A stretch of 64,000 nucleotides of DNA from Henckelia pumila (taxonomy: Eukaryota; Streptophyta; Magnoliopsida; Lamiales; Gesneriaceae), in assembly GCF_033568475.1 (NCBI RefSeq), contig NC_133122.1, positions 111,492,289 to 111,556,288 of the forward strand, read 5' to 3'. Shown here piece by piece: positions 43,088 through 55,386 of this stretch. The notes under the pieces are model-generated. The model was not told where the DNA came from. It saw only the letters and a program-made list of their open reading frames with translations, and did not search any database. A program made the translations under genes and the position numbers. Position 1 is the stretch's first letter. Each line of letters opens with the position of its first letter.

Positions 43088-44129
43088 TTACTTGAACTGT
43101 TCGAGATTGTGGTCACAATTTAGTGTGATGGAATAGGGCTCAAAAGAAGGTAGCATATATACCTTCATGAGAGAACACCATGCCAATTCCAAATCATGGA
43201 CTGGGTAGTTGTCATCGTGAAGATTCAGCTGTCTAGAAGCGTATGCGATCACATGTTCATTCTGAGTCAGGACACAACCTAACACCTGAAGAGAAGCATC
43301 AGTGTATACCACATACCCTCCAGATCCTGACGGTAATGCCAACACCGGCACAGAAGTCAACCGCCGTCGAAGTTCACAGAAATTCTCCTCACACTCGGAG
43401 GACCACTCAAAATCAACACCCTTGCGGGTAAGCTGCGTCAACGGTCGGGCTAGCTGAGAGAAGTTCAAAATGAAGCGTCGATAATATCCTGCTAAACCCA
43501 GAAAACTACGGATCTCAGCAACCGTCGTTGGACGCGACCAATTAAGAACAACCTCAATCTTGCTCGGATCAACTGAAATCCCCTCCCTAGATATGATATG
43601 GCCAAGAAAGACCACTCGATCTATCCAGAACTCACACTTGCTCAGTTTGGCGTACAACTGCTCGTCCCGAAGAGTCTGCAGTACCAACCGCAAGTGAGAA
43701 ACATGCTTTTCCGCATTACGTGAATACACGAGAATATCGTCAATGAAGACCACGACAAACTTGTCTAAATACTCCCTGAAGACACGGTTCATCAGATCCA
43801 TAAATATCCGGCGCATTAGTCAATCCAAATGGCATCACTAGAAACTCATAATGCCCATAGAGAGTACGGAATGCAGTCTTGGCTACGTCCTGATCTCGGA
43901 CTCTCATCTGATGATACCCAGACCGCAAGTCGATCTTGGAGTAAACCGAAGTACCCTGCAGATGGTCAAACAAGTCATCAATGCAAGGCAATAGATATTT
44001 GTTCTTCACAGTAACTCGATTCAGCTGCCGAGAGTCAATGCACAACCGCATAGACCCGTCCTTCTTCTTTACAAAAAGAACAGGAGCTCCCCAAGGAGAT
44101 ACACTAGGATGAATGTACCCCTTGTCCAA
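43088..44129 (-). pseudogene. RT and RNase H of Tekay-like element E, broken
   Basis: Two frames. 43740-44129 has the RT N-terminal half ([44 protein letters not shown]). 43088-43816 has FIDDILVYS (catalytic DD), [31 protein letters not shown] and RNase H ([27 protein letters not shown]). A frameshift lies near 43800. RNase H homology stops after HDLELA near 43180, and integrase is absent. The remaining 90 bases to 43088 are unrelated sequence that stays open. Sequence style is Tekay (chromovirus). Confidence 0.88.
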
Positions 44130-44141
44130 AAGATCCTGTAA

Positions 44142-44579
44142 CTAATTCTTTAACTCACGCATCTCTGACGGAGCCAGACGATACGGTGCTCGAGAATTAG
44201 GCGAAGTACCCGGCATCAACTCTATGCCAAACTCGACTTCCCTAGCAGGAGAAAAACCCGGAATCTCATCTAGAAATACATCTGGGAATTCATCCACAAC
44301 AGGAATACTCTTTATCCCAATACTCTCAGCGAACAAATCAACTGCATAGATAAGGTAGCCTTCCCCGCCAGACTCTAGAGCTCGACAGACTCTCAAAGCT
44401 GATACCAAAGGCATCGGGGGTCGCGCTCCCTCACCATAAAAAAACCAGCTATCACTCCCATCCGGATGAAAGCGTACTAATCTCTGATAGCAGTCCACTA
44501 AAGCTCGATAGGTAGTCAGCATGTCTATCCCCAGAATACAATCGAAATCATCCATCGCAAGGACCATGAGATTCGCCAA
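44142..44579 (-). pseudogene. Protease-RT linker of element E, broken
   Basis: MDDFDCILGIDMLTTYRALV (end of protease) then DEFPDVFLDEIPGFSPAREV, the standard start of the gypsy RT region. It is separated from gag-protease by TAA near 44593 and from RT by TAG near 44139; both look like single-base nonsense changes at Gln codons. Confidence 0.85.
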
Positions 44580-44591
44580 CAGAATGTTCGC

Positions 44592-45817
44592 TTAGAACTC
44601 TAAAGGACAACCCATCACTAGACGCTTGGCCAAAGCAGATTGACCCGTCGGAGTAGAAACAGAAACTACTACGTCTAGTGCAATGCATGGTAACTTATGC
44701 CTCTTAACAAAACGTGCAGAAATGAAGGAATGAGATGCACCAGTGTCAATAAGTACGATAGCAGGTATACCATAAAGTATAAATGTACCTGCGATGACCT
44801 TCTCATTCTCCTCCGCAGCCTGATCATGCCTCAAGGCAAACAACTGACCAGAAGCCCGCGGCCTCAAATTAGAACTCCCAGCAGGCTGTCCCTGCGACCT
44901 CTGCTGAACGGTGGCCTGAGAACCTGATCCTGAACCAGAACCGCCTCCCCCAGATAGTGGACAATCCCTCCGGATATGACCAACCTCTCCACATCGGAAA
45001 CAAGCTCCAGAAGCTCTATGGCACTTGTCTGACGGATGGTTCTTCCTGCAATGGTCGCACTTGTCCTTATTCCCAAAGTGAACTAAACCTCCAGAACCAG
45101 AGGAAGAAGTAGATCCGGACTTCTTGAAAGATTGGGCACGGGGACCCAAAGAACTCGCAGGCCTCGACTGAGAAAAAGACCTGTTCCGCCGAATCCTGTC
45201 CTTTGCCTGGTGACAACGGCTCACCAAACCCACGTAGGACATGTCATCACCGACTGCTACACAGTCATGGATATCAGGGTTAAGGTCCTGAAGGAACAGA
45301 TTATACTTCATCTCAGAGCTGTCAGCAATCTCAGGGCAATAGGATAGCAGATCAAAAAACTTCTGCTGATACTCGTCAATAGACATGGCTCCCTGTCGCA
45401 GACTTAGTAGCTCGTCCGCCTTCGACTGACGGAGTGCAGGAGGAAAATACAGCTTCTGAAAAGCTGTGCGGAACTCGGCCCAGGTGGCCACTCCTCTCGC
45501 CTTAACAAAGGGTGCAGAAGTAAACCTCCACCACTTATGAGCTCGCCCATCCAGAAGATAGCCACAAGGGTCTCCATCTTCTGCTCCTCAGTGCAGTGGA
45601 AAGTCTGAAAAGTCGTCTCCATGCGGTCTAACCAGTTCTCTGCATCCTCCGGAGACTCACCTCCAACCAAGGGCTTAGGACCCATCTGCAAGAATCGGCG
45701 CACGCTAAAACGGTCCTCATCACGACGACGATGACGGTCCCAACGACGCACACGATCTTCATCTCCCCAGCGTCCACCTCCACTACCATGGCTACTCTGG
45801 TCATCGTAGTTTGCCAT
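44592..45817 (-). pseudogene. gag-protease of element E, copy 1, frameshifted
   Basis: Starts MANYDDQSSHGSGG at 45817. Gag capsid region ENWLDRMETTFQTFHCTEEQ, then a frameshift near 45540 moves the frame to TWAEFRTAFQKLYFPPALRQ (44592-45491). A first Cys-rich block (CDHCRKNHPSDKC) and the zinc knuckle CFRCGEVGHIRRDC follow, then protease VLIDTGASHSFISARFV with catalytic DTG. The same frameshift is present in copy 2, so it predates the duplication. Confidence 0.88.
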
Positions 45818-45892
45818 CTACAAAAGTACCTCACGGTTACCTTATGCAGAATCTAAATCCCAAGAATACTATGCATGCTCTGATATCATAAA

Positions 45893-46833
45893 TGTAGTGA
45901 TCCTTACCCGGATCACCTACTAAACAGAACTTAGGCATGCAATTAACTTAATTAAATAGAAATCAGAATTCAACTGCAGAAACCGTAACATTTATACAAT
46001 CCCAAAAAAAGGAATCTGCAAATATCCAAAATAATATACAACCAAATCGAATAGCTGTATAAACCCAAAACAATAAAATAAAAACCTAAACGAAGCTCCA
46101 GCTGATCAACCACTGCCTAGCCCCTCTTGGATCCACCCGCCTCGTCCAATCGCAAACATGCCCCATGGAATAGGGTGTCCAGAAATACAGAGTACAAGAC
46201 GTGAGCATTAAACGCTCAGCACGAGAGTATGAGTATACATGCATGCAAAGTGAACTCCCTATAAACTCGAGGTCAAGGATCAGAGAACAAAGACAGACCG
46301 GGCCCTGGTATGTAGCACGCTGTGCCGTCGCTTCAGGAGGTGGCTCCCATACCAAAATACCAATGGATATGCCGGACCCAAATCGATGGAAGTTCAACCA
46401 CTAACAGGATAGGGTAAAACCCTACTATAGACATCTCGAACAAGATAGCTCAATATGCAAATGTATGCAGCATAAATCAATGACATATAAATCATAGAGT
46501 CACATAATACATGCATACTCAGTCAAGATATCTCAAACAGTACTTTCGTACCTCAAATACTACGCAAGTTCTATCAGCCCTAGGTCCACGCCTATAATCC
46601 GCGCTACACTGCCAAATGATACTACTATCATTATAGTGCTCTAAAAACCTTAACTAAGCTAAAGCATACTCCTAAATATTTTTAAGAAGCAAAAGCTATA
46701 CCTTCGTCCGTCGTTAGCCCTTTGTTGTCGATTGCCTCAAAACTAGGCCACAGCTCCGCTACGACGCCTGGATCGCTATGCACTTCCGGATTCCTGATGA
46801 GATGCCTAGAATTCCCTAGATCTGAGTTAGAAG
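45893..46833 (-). repeat. 5' LTR of element E, cut by F
   Basis: Plus-strand start TGTAGTGATCC. To its left lies GCTCTGATATCA (45877-45888), a weak copy of the initiator tRNA-Met primer site, then the gag leader. The LTR is interrupted at 46833 by F, whose presumed target duplication is AGAAG (46829-46833). Confidence 0.8.
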
Positions 46834-49800
46834 TGTAACGTCCCGTATTCTAGAACATTTAATAAAATAGTTGCGGAAAAGGTTGGAAAATTTTTTCATA
46901 ACTTAAAAGTCATACAGCGAGTGCATCACACCAATTCCAAAAGAATTTAAAATCTAAATCTTTAACAATAGAACTCATGACTCCGTGTTCACGAAGTCTA
47001 ATAAACACTGATGCAACTCAATAACAAAGACCATTTAAAATACGGCACGTAAAAACTTACTACTAACATTTAAATAGGAAAAGAGAATGTGAATTCAATT
47101 AATTATTATATAAATAAAATACAGTTGAAAGCAATTGAGAAACTCACTTAACAACTATCAAACTGAAATGAATATTTAAAAGACGAACCATTTGAGATCC
47201 TCAAAACTCATCTTTAGAAGACTGACCATGAAAATAATTAAACCATTACTTTTGAACATCGTAAATAAAATATTGTAACAACATAACATAAATAAACATA
47301 GGTAAATATTTTCTTTTTAAATACATCAAAGCTTTTGAACTATTGTGTCATGCAATGTCTTCGCCTCTTGGACTCTTCAGCCGTGCTACCAAAGCTTTTT
47401 AAATCAAAACTGCTAAAACATCTGCACCATTCAAGTATAGTGAGTCTAAAGGACTCAGCAAGATTAAAATATACATATCGATGTCATTATAGCTTCAAAA
47501 TAATTTAAACTTAAAATGACTTGAACATACATAACATGATACCTTGAACTTGAAGAATTTTTAATGTAAACATCATGGAACTTTAAACTTAAAATCTTGA
47601 ACATGAACTTCAAAACTCTTAAAAGATGCAAGAAACTTAAACTTGGACATCAACTTACTTAACTTAAATCTTGAAAGTATACCTCATGCATATTCTCAAA
47701 ACTTTACCATTTCATTCTTAAATGAACGTTTACACATAACATCTAATGTAAATCATGCAATTTGAGCATACAATTATTCATGAACATAAACCATGAACAT
47801 AACATAAAAACTTATCACTTTGGGGTGATGAATTATGTGAAATTGTGGCAACCTTCATAATGGGCACATTCATCTTTCTTTCCTGTTGATCAACAAGCAT
47901 ATGACACTAAGCCTCATAACATTCGTTCATTCCTTTTCGGAGGCTCCTCCAGAGCTCATCTCGGAAGACCTAACCCGTACATTGAGCCGTATTTGGGAGG
48001 GCTGCTCCGGAGCCCAAACCGGAGCACCGTTCCCGTATTGCCACCACAAAGACACATAAGACATCAAAATATTTTCATGCATCAACATATTATATCTTCA
48101 TAATTCAACATAGCATTATTCATTCATGCTTCATCATTTTCATTTCATCAACATATCATTTCATCCATCCTGAAGCATCATTGAAACATCATAATTTCCA
48201 TCTTAACTTTTGTTTCATGAACATAAAACTTTACTCGATAACTTCGTGCATGTAATAAATGATAAAAATCATACTTTCATATTGAACATAGGTTTCATGA
48301 AAGAAACTTAGACATTTACATGCATCACATAGCATAATCGATCCACGTAAGTCGTTCTTGTCGTTCTTGACTTAAAACTTGAAATTTGCATAGAAACTCT
48401 TAAATATATTTTAGAAGCCTTAAAAGATCATAACCATGAATTTAGGACCCTAAAATAAAATATTAAAATCATAAATTTCGAATGAAAGGGGCTCCCGCTC
48501 AACTTCTAGGCGCGGGCACGCCTGACCTGCGCAACTGGTTCATTTTGCTCGCTCCAAAACTCTATTCCTAAATCAGAATCTGAAAAAGTGGTAAACATGA
48601 AAGATGTAGATCTTGATCTTGCCTTTCGAATGCCAAAAACCTCACCTAAAATAGAGTTTTCAGTAAAATGTTATACTGATTCCCCCGAGATGTGTCACTG
48701 CCAGAAAGTCAAAACATTTGACACACTTCGGAGTGATTTTGGCCAATCTTCCAAACTGATTTTGATAAAACTCAAAACACAAAAGTTGTAGATAAATAAG
48801 TTACTTTCCAAATAGAATTGGCCTCATATCATTTGGATCAATACACTAATTTTTATCCTCAAAGTCATAACAAGTATCGGTATTCCGGTGTCATCGGACA
48901 CAACTTCAACACTTTAACTTCAAACATATACTTCTTTTACCCAAAATCCTAACTTCATAAATCATCAAAACTCATTTTCTTGTAATTGAAAATGGATTAA
49001 CTAACTTCAAAACACTAAAATATTAAATGATTTTGCTTCAAAACTTTTAAACCGTAAATACTATCAAAATTTCTCAACTTCTTCAAAATCTCAAAAATTC
49101 ATTTTCTTTCAATTAAACATCAATTTCTCACATTTAAAACTTTCAATAACATCATAATATCACCTTTAAAACTTCCAATAACATCATAATCTTCAAAAGA
49201 ATCATTATTTTCTACACATCTATCAAAAACTTGTCAAGAACGACCACGCTTCACAATTTCAAAACTTCATAACTTGATACTCGTAATTTCATGCTTCTTC
49301 AAAATCATAAACCATTAAAACATGCACATAAACATACATTTTCATATTAAAATAATTATAATCTTGAATGGGTTTCAAAACCTTAAAATACTTGTTGAAA
49401 AACTTGCCTTAACCGTATATGGAGTTTATCCGGATTCTTGGCAACGAGCTAGCCTTGGCACGAGTGGACTTGGAAGCTTGGATTACCTTGGAAGATGAAG
49501 AACCGCAGGAGAAAGACTCCAAAGAAGAAGATGAGGAAAATGATAGAGGAAGGGGGGGAATTACGTGAGGTAGAGAGTAATGGGGTGGGGTAGAGGGTAG
49601 ATAGATGGAAATGATAGGAATTAATACGACATGTGTGGTGTTGGATACATAAAACGTAGTCAGTTCAACACGCCTAAAATCGAATTATTGAGATATTCTC
49701 TACTCGAGGTTAAAAATAAAATTATGGCAATATTATACTCAAAATACTCGTAAGAATATTTCTTATGATCTCGTGCATAGGTTAGTCTCGTTCCTTCTGT

Positions 49801-50076
49801 CCAAAATTAATTCAAACGTAAAAACATTTAAATATCTTGTAAGGCATAAATATGTATTAGATATATACCTAACATCAAATAATTTAAATCATAACTCTAC
49901 ACTTCATAATTAAAGTGCATAAAACAATTAAAATCATTTAACATAACACATGAAATCATTTAATTAAGAATAAGTATTAAATCTTGATTAAATAAAATAA
50001 AATAAAATAACTTAAAACTCATTTAAAATTCTTTTAATAAATCATGAATAGATTTATGGATTTTTCGGGTATTACA
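46834..50076 (-). repeat. 3' LTR of F, copy 1
   Basis: 3243 bp. Contains a CGGAGG/CTCCGG palindrome cluster at 47938-48031 and GCGCGGGCACGCC near 48512. ORFs at 48588 and 50023 recur in copy 2 with substitutions and have no known domain, apart from the pol stub at the PPT side. Confidence 0.85.
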
Positions 50077-50486
50077 ATCTACCCTCCTTAAAGTAATTTC
50101 GTCCTCGAAATTTGACTGATCAATCTCCAAAATTATAAAATTTTCCTCAACTAATCCATACAATCCCACACTTACATGTCTAGTTTCCAATATTATTGTC
50201 TTATAAATCAACAATCTGCTGCGCACTCTGATAAAAATTTATCTTTCTTATTTACAATTCTAATCTTATCAAATCAAAACATATCTGTTCGAATCTGCCA
50301 CGAATCCGCTTGAAGATTTAATTCAGATCGAAACATATCTTTTTATGTCGGCCATGAATCTGCTTTAAGACTTAATTCAGATCACCAAAATCCTCAATAT
50401 CTTCAGACACGTGATTTTTACTCAAACGCTAGCTAAAAGTCAAAGAAAACGGTAACAAAACGACTTGTTTTCTACTTCTTTTGCCC

Positions 50487-50493
50487 TATAAAT
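50487..50493 (+). promoter_or_regulatory. Candidate TATA box for antisense ORF
   Basis: TATAAAT in CCCTATAAATTTGATCAC, 83 bp upstream of the ATG at 50576, with an A/C-rich leader. The same box lies at 59043 in copy 2. Confidence 0.45.
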
Positions 50494-50575
50494 TTGATCA
50501 CAAAACAAATTTCAATCACACTCAACTTACCCTTCGCACACAAGGTATTTCTCCAAGAACTCAAAGAAGAAGAAG

Positions 50576-50740
50576 ATGACATTTTTAATGTTATTCATTG
50601 AAACCATCATGATTATCCTTCTCATGTACCTTGTATTTACCGGTGAATATCCACCCGAACTTTTTTATTTGTTCTTACAAATGCTTGTACTCCTTTTTCT
50701 TCCATTATATTGTATTGTCGTAATAATAGAGCTTAATTAA
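50576..50740 (+). CDS. Small two-helix membrane ORF antisense in F, copy 1
   Basis: 54 codons, ATG at 50576 in an AAGAAGATGAC context, stop TAA. The product begins MTFLMLFIETIMIILLMYLV, a first hydrophobic helix. A short polar turn FTGEYPPEL follows, then a second helix (LFLQMLVLLFLPLYCIVVII) and ELN. It is on the strand opposite to the element's own transcription. Too short for family assignment. It is identical by eye in copy 2 although flanking DNA differs. It could be a captured micro-gene, an antisense product of the element or chance. Confidence 0.4.
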   Translation: MTFLMLFIETIMIILLMYLVFTGEYPPELFYLFLQMLVLLFLPLYCIVVIIELN

Positions 50741-51455
50741 ACCCAATCAAATTCTCAAATTCATCTGCTAAAACTTAGCATTCAAAGTATTAATTTCAAA
50801 AATAAGTTTGTTCCAACAAACTTAACCTTGTAAATTTCAAAAGTAATTTCACACGTCAACAAATTTTCGTCTCAAAGCTTAATCCAAAATCATTCTTCTT
50901 AAAATCCAAAGCAACAAAAATCGAGAACATTCCTCGTCAACTAGTATATCCTATACAACAAGGGTTCCCAATTTGAAATCTAATTATTATCTTACATTTC
51001 TCATGGTGCAAGTATAACATCAAACGAAAAATAATCTTAGTTGTAATGCCCAAAGAAGGAATTTTTCATCAATAAATCCCGTGCCCTCATAAAATCTTTT
51101 ATTCCAACAATAGTATCCAAAGTATAGCACATTCAAATCGAAAAATGATCACTTAATTTATCCAAACAAGATATTACTATTAACCAAATTTAGAAAGTAA
51201 CATTAATTTAAATTTATGTCTTTGAACAATAATCATTATTTCCTCAAGATGCTCTTAATCAAGTAAAGTTCGTTACGATCACAAATCCAAAATCCATTAA
51301 ACACATGAAAAATTTTCTTTTGAAAATCACACCCGATCATAACTGTAAGAGAAAACACAATTTAAAATTTCAAACATTAAACTTACAGTCATGGAGGCAG
51401 GAGCATTCGAGTCCTTGACGAGATTGCACACACGAACTATATCCCAGAGCCAATT

Positions 51456-51467
51456 GCTCTGATACCA
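51456..51467 (-). promoter_or_regulatory. Primer-binding site, initiator tRNA-Met, F copy 1
   Basis: GCTCTGATACCA is the reverse of TGGTATCAGAGC, two bases from the LTR at 51470. Confidence 0.85.
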
Positions 51468-51469
51468 AC

Positions 51470-53235
51470 TGTAACGTCTCGTATTCTAGAACATTTAATA
51501 AAATAGTTGCGGAAAAGGTTGGAAAAATTTTTCATAACTTAAAAGTCATACAGCGAGTGCATCACACCAATTCCAAAAGAATTTAAAATCTAAATCTTTA
51601 ACAATAGAACTCATGACTCCGTGTTCACGAAGTCTAATAAACACTGATGCAACTCAATAACAAAGACCATTTAAAATACGGCACGTAAAAACTTACTACT
51701 AACATTTAAATAGGAAAAGGAAATGTGAATTCAATTAATTATTATATAAATAAAATACAGTTGAAAGCAATTGAGAAACTCACTTAACAACTATCAAACT
51801 GAAATGAATATTTAAAAGACGAACCATTTGAGATCCTCAAAACTCATCTTTAGAAGACTGACCATGAAAATAATTAAACCATTACTTTTGAACATCGTAA
51901 ATAAAATATTGTAACAACATAACATAAATAAACATAGGTAAATATTTTCTTTTTAAATACATCAGAGCTTTTGAAATATTGTGTCATGCAATGTCTTCGT
52001 CTCTTGGACTCTTCAGCCGTGCTACCAAAGCTTTTTAAATCAAAACTGCTAAAACATCTGCACCATTCAAGTATAGTGAGTCTAAAGGACTCAGCAAGAT
52101 TAAAATATACATATCGATGTTATTATAGCTTCAAAATAATTTAAACTTAAAATGACTTGAGCATACATAACATGATACCTTGAACTTGAAGAATTTTTAA
52201 CGTAAACATCATGGAACTTTAAACTTAAAATCTTGAACATGAACTTCAAAACTCTTAAAAGATGCAAGAAACTTAAACTTGGACATCAACTTACTTAACT
52301 TTAAATCTTGAAAGTATACCTCATGCATATTCTCAAAACTTTACCATTTCATTCTTAAATGAACGTTTACACATAACATCTAATGTAAATCATGCAATTT
52401 GAGCATACAATTATTCATGAACATAAACCATGAACATAATATAAAAACTTATCACTTTGGGGTGATGAATTATGTGAAATTGTGGCAACCTTCATAATGG
52501 GCACATTCATCTTTTTTTCCTGTTGATCAACAAGCATATGGCACTAAGCCTCATAACATTCGTTCATTCCTTTTCGGAGGCTTCTCCAGAGCTCATCCCG
52601 GAGGACCTAACCCGTACATTGAGCCGTATTTGGGAGGGCTACTCCGGAGCCCAAACCGGAGCACCGTTCCCGTATTGCCACCACAAAGACACATAAGACA
52701 TCAAAATATTTTCATGCATCAACATATTATATCTTCATAATTCAACATAGCATTATTCATTCATGCTTCATCATTTTCATTTCATCAACATATCATTTCA
52801 TCCATCCTGAAGCATCATTGAAACATCATAATTTCCATCTTAACTTTTGTTTCATGAACATAAAACTTTACTCGATAACTTCGTGCATGTAATAAATGAT
52901 AAAAATCATACTTTCATATTGAACATAGGTTTCATGAAAAAAACTTAGACATTTACATGCATCACATAGCGTAATCGATCCACGTAAGTCGTTCTTGTCG
53001 TTCTTGACTTAAAACTTTAAACTTTTTGCATAGAAACTCTTAAATATATTTTAGAAGCCTTAAAAGATCATAACCATGAATTTAGGACCCTAAAATAAAA
53101 TATTAAAATCATAAATTTCGAATGAAAGGGGCGCCAGCTCAACTTCTAGGCGCGGGCGCGCCTGACCTGCGCAACTGGTTCATTTTGCTCGCTCCAAAAC
53201 TCTATTCCTAAATCAGAATCTGAAAACGTGGTAAA
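51470..53235 (-). repeat. 5' LTR of F, copy 1, truncated by duplication
   Basis: Matches 46834-48587 of the partner LTR, then switches at CATG to gag E sequence. Diagnostic bases (TCGATGTTATTATAG near 52115, ACATCAGAGC near 51960) are shared with the LTR at 60025, not with its own partner. Confidence 0.88.
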
Positions 53236-54370
53236 CATGGTAACTTATGCCTCTTAACAAAACGTGCAGAAATGAAGGAATGAGATGCACCAGTGTCAAT
53301 AAGTACGATAGCAGGTATACCATAAAGTATAAATGTACCTGCGATGACCTTCTCATTCTCCTCCGCAGCCTGATCATGCCTCAAGGCAAACAACTGACCA
53401 GAAGCCCGCGGCCTCAAATTAGAACTCCCAGCAGGCTGTCCCTGCGACCTCTGCTGAACGGTGGCCTGAGAACCTGATCCTGAACCAGAACCGCCTCCCC
53501 CAGATAGTGGACAATCCCTCCGGATATGACCAACCTCTCCACATCGGAAACAAGCTCCAGAAGCTCTATGGCACTTGTCTGACGGATGGTTCTTCCTGCA
53601 ATGGTCGCACTTGTCCTTATTCCCAAAGTGAACTAAACCTCCAGAACCAGAGGAAGAAGTAGATCCGGGCTTCTTGAAAGATTGGGCACGGGGACCCAAA
53701 GAACTCGCAGGCCTCGACTGAGAAAAAGACCTGTTCCGCAGAATCCTGTCCTTTGCCTGGTGACAACGGCTCACCAAACCCACGTAGGACATGTCATCAC
53801 CGACTGCCACACAGTCATGGATATCAGGGTTAAGGTCCTGAAGGAACAGATTATACTTCATCTCAGAGCTGTCAGCAATCTCAGGGCAATAGGATAGCAG
53901 ATCAAAGAACTTCTGCTGATACTCGTCAATATACATGGCTCCCTGTCGCAGACTCAGTAGCTCGTCCGCCTTCGACTGACGGAGTGCAGGAGGAAAATAC
54001 AGCTTCTGAAAAGCTGTGCGGAACTCGGCCCAGGTGGCCACTCCTCTCGCCGTAACAAAGGGTGCAGAAGTAAACCTCCACCACTTATGAGCTCGCCCAT
54101 CCAGAAGATAGCCACAAGGGTCTCCATCTTCTGCTTCTCAGTGCAGTGGAAAGTCTGAAAAGTCGTCTCCATGCGGTCTAACCAGTTCTCTGCATCCTCC
54201 GGAGACTCACCTCCAACCAAGGGCTTAGGACCCATCTGCAAGAATCGGCGCACGCTAAAATGGTCTTCATCACGACGACGATGACGACGGTCCTGATGAC
54301 GCACACGATCGTCATCTCCCCAGCGTCCACCTCCACTACCATGGCTACTCTGGTCATCGTAGTTTGCCAT
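53236..54370 (-). pseudogene. gag-protease of element E, copy 2, truncated
   Basis: Same protein as 44592-45817: MANYDDQSSHGSGG start at 54370, shared frameshift near 54090, CFRCGEVGHIRRDC, LIDTGASHSFISARF. It ends after KRHKLPC at the duplication breakpoint, so RT and RNase H are absent. A few residue changes from copy 1 (for example GAMYIDEY for GAMSIDEY) show some divergence since duplication. Confidence 0.88.
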
Positions 54371-54445
54371 CTACAAAAGTACCTCACGGTTACCTTATGC
54401 AGAATCTAAATCCCAAGAATACTATGCATGCTCTGATATCATAAA

Positions 54446-55386
54446 TGTAGTGATCCTTATCCGGATCACCTACTAAACAGAACTTAGGCATGCAATTAAC
54501 TTAATTAAATAGAAATCAGAATTCAACTGCAGAAACCATAACATTTATAAAATCCCAAAAAAAGGAATCTGCAAATATCCAAAATAATATACAACCAAAT
54601 TGAATAGCTGTATAAACCCAAAACAATAAAATAAAAACCTAAACGAAGCTCCAGCTGATCAACCACTGCCTAGCCCCTCTTGGATCCACCCGCCTCGTCC
54701 AATCGCAAACATGCCCCATGGAATAGGGTGTCCAAAAATACAGAGTACGAGACGTGAGCATAAAACGCTCAGCACGAGAGTATGAGTATACATGCATGCA
54801 AAGTGAACTCCTTATAAACTCGAGGTCAAGGATCAGAGAACAAAGACAGACCGGGCCCTGGTATGTAGCACGCTGTGCCGTAGCTTCAGGAGGTGGCTCC
54901 CATACCAAAATACCAATGGATATGCCGGACCCAAATCGATGGAAGTTCAACCACTAACAGGATAGGGTAAAACCCTACTATAGACATCTCGAACGAGATA
55001 GCTCAATATGCAAATGTATGCAGCATAAATCAATGACATATAAATCATACAGTCACATAATACATGCATACTCAGTCAGGATATCTCGAACAGTACTTTC
55101 GTACCTCAAATACTAGGCAAGTGCTATCAGCCCTAGGTCCACGCCTATAATCCGCGCTACACTGCCAAATGATACTACTATCATTATAGCGCTCTAAAAA
55201 CCTTAACTAAGCTAAAGCATACTCCTAAATATTTTTAAGAAGCAAAAGCTATACCTTCGTCCGTCGTTAGCCCTTTGCTGTCGATTGCCTCAAAACTAGG
55301 CCACAGCTCCGCTACGACGCCTGGATCTCTATGCACTTCCGAATTCCCGATGAGATGCCTAGAATTCCCTAGATCTGAGTTAGAAG
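54446..55386 (-). repeat. LTR of element E, copy 2, cut by F
   Basis: Same as 45893-46833, about 1% different by eye. The same junction TTAGAAG|TGTAACG occurs at 55386/55387. Confidence 0.85.

Larger units (their letters stand above)
38142..43090 (+). mobile_element. Second CACTA element with host-gene cargo, right end not found
   Basis: Left end CACTACAACAAATATGG with subterminal repeats of the type GACAACGGTTTT...AAAACCGTTGT from 38165 to 38505, the same layout as 30014-34186. A CT-rich leader (38540-38660) follows, then exons of a SIN3-like and a remorin-like gene. No matching right terminus or repeat cluster was found before element E starts near 43090-43180, so the right end is deleted or replaced. 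GCT (38139-38141) would be the left target duplication. Confidence 0.75.
50077..51469. other. Internal region of F, copy 1
   Basis: PPT and pol stub at the left, tRNA-Met primer site at the right, and in between AT-rich DNA with a small plus-strand gene-like unit (TATA box 50487, ORF 50576-50740). No other feature is seen. Confidence 0.7.
44686..53235. repeat. 8.55-kb tandem duplication, copy 1
   Basis: From CATG inside gag E (44686) to CATG inside LTR F2 (53235), then the same sequence begins again at 53236. Equivalent points are 8550-8555 bp apart: gag start 45817/54370, LTR E start 45893/54446, LTR F start 46834/55387, second LTR F start 51470/60025. Confidence 0.92.
46834..53235 (-). mobile_element. 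LARD-like Tekay derivative F, copy 1
   Basis: LTR 46834-50076 (3243 bp, TGTAACGTCCCG...GGGTATTACA), internal 50077-51469, second LTR from 51470 cut at 53235 by the duplication breakpoint. Polypurine tract (reverse of ACTTTAAGGAGGGTAGAT) at 50077-50094; primer site for initiator tRNA-Met at 51456-51467. The internal 1.39 kb has no gag or RT. Only the pol C-terminal stub (NFEDEITLRRVDCNT, reverse strand, near 50100) remains, so it is a large retrotransposon derivative moved by Tekay enzymes. Confidence 0.85.

Noticed and set aside
35098..46833. G and E as the two ends of one Tekay element split by CACTA-2
   Set aside because: Order and strand fit, but LTRs G and E are too different to be a pair from one insertion, and no right CACTA terminus or GCT duplication is found.
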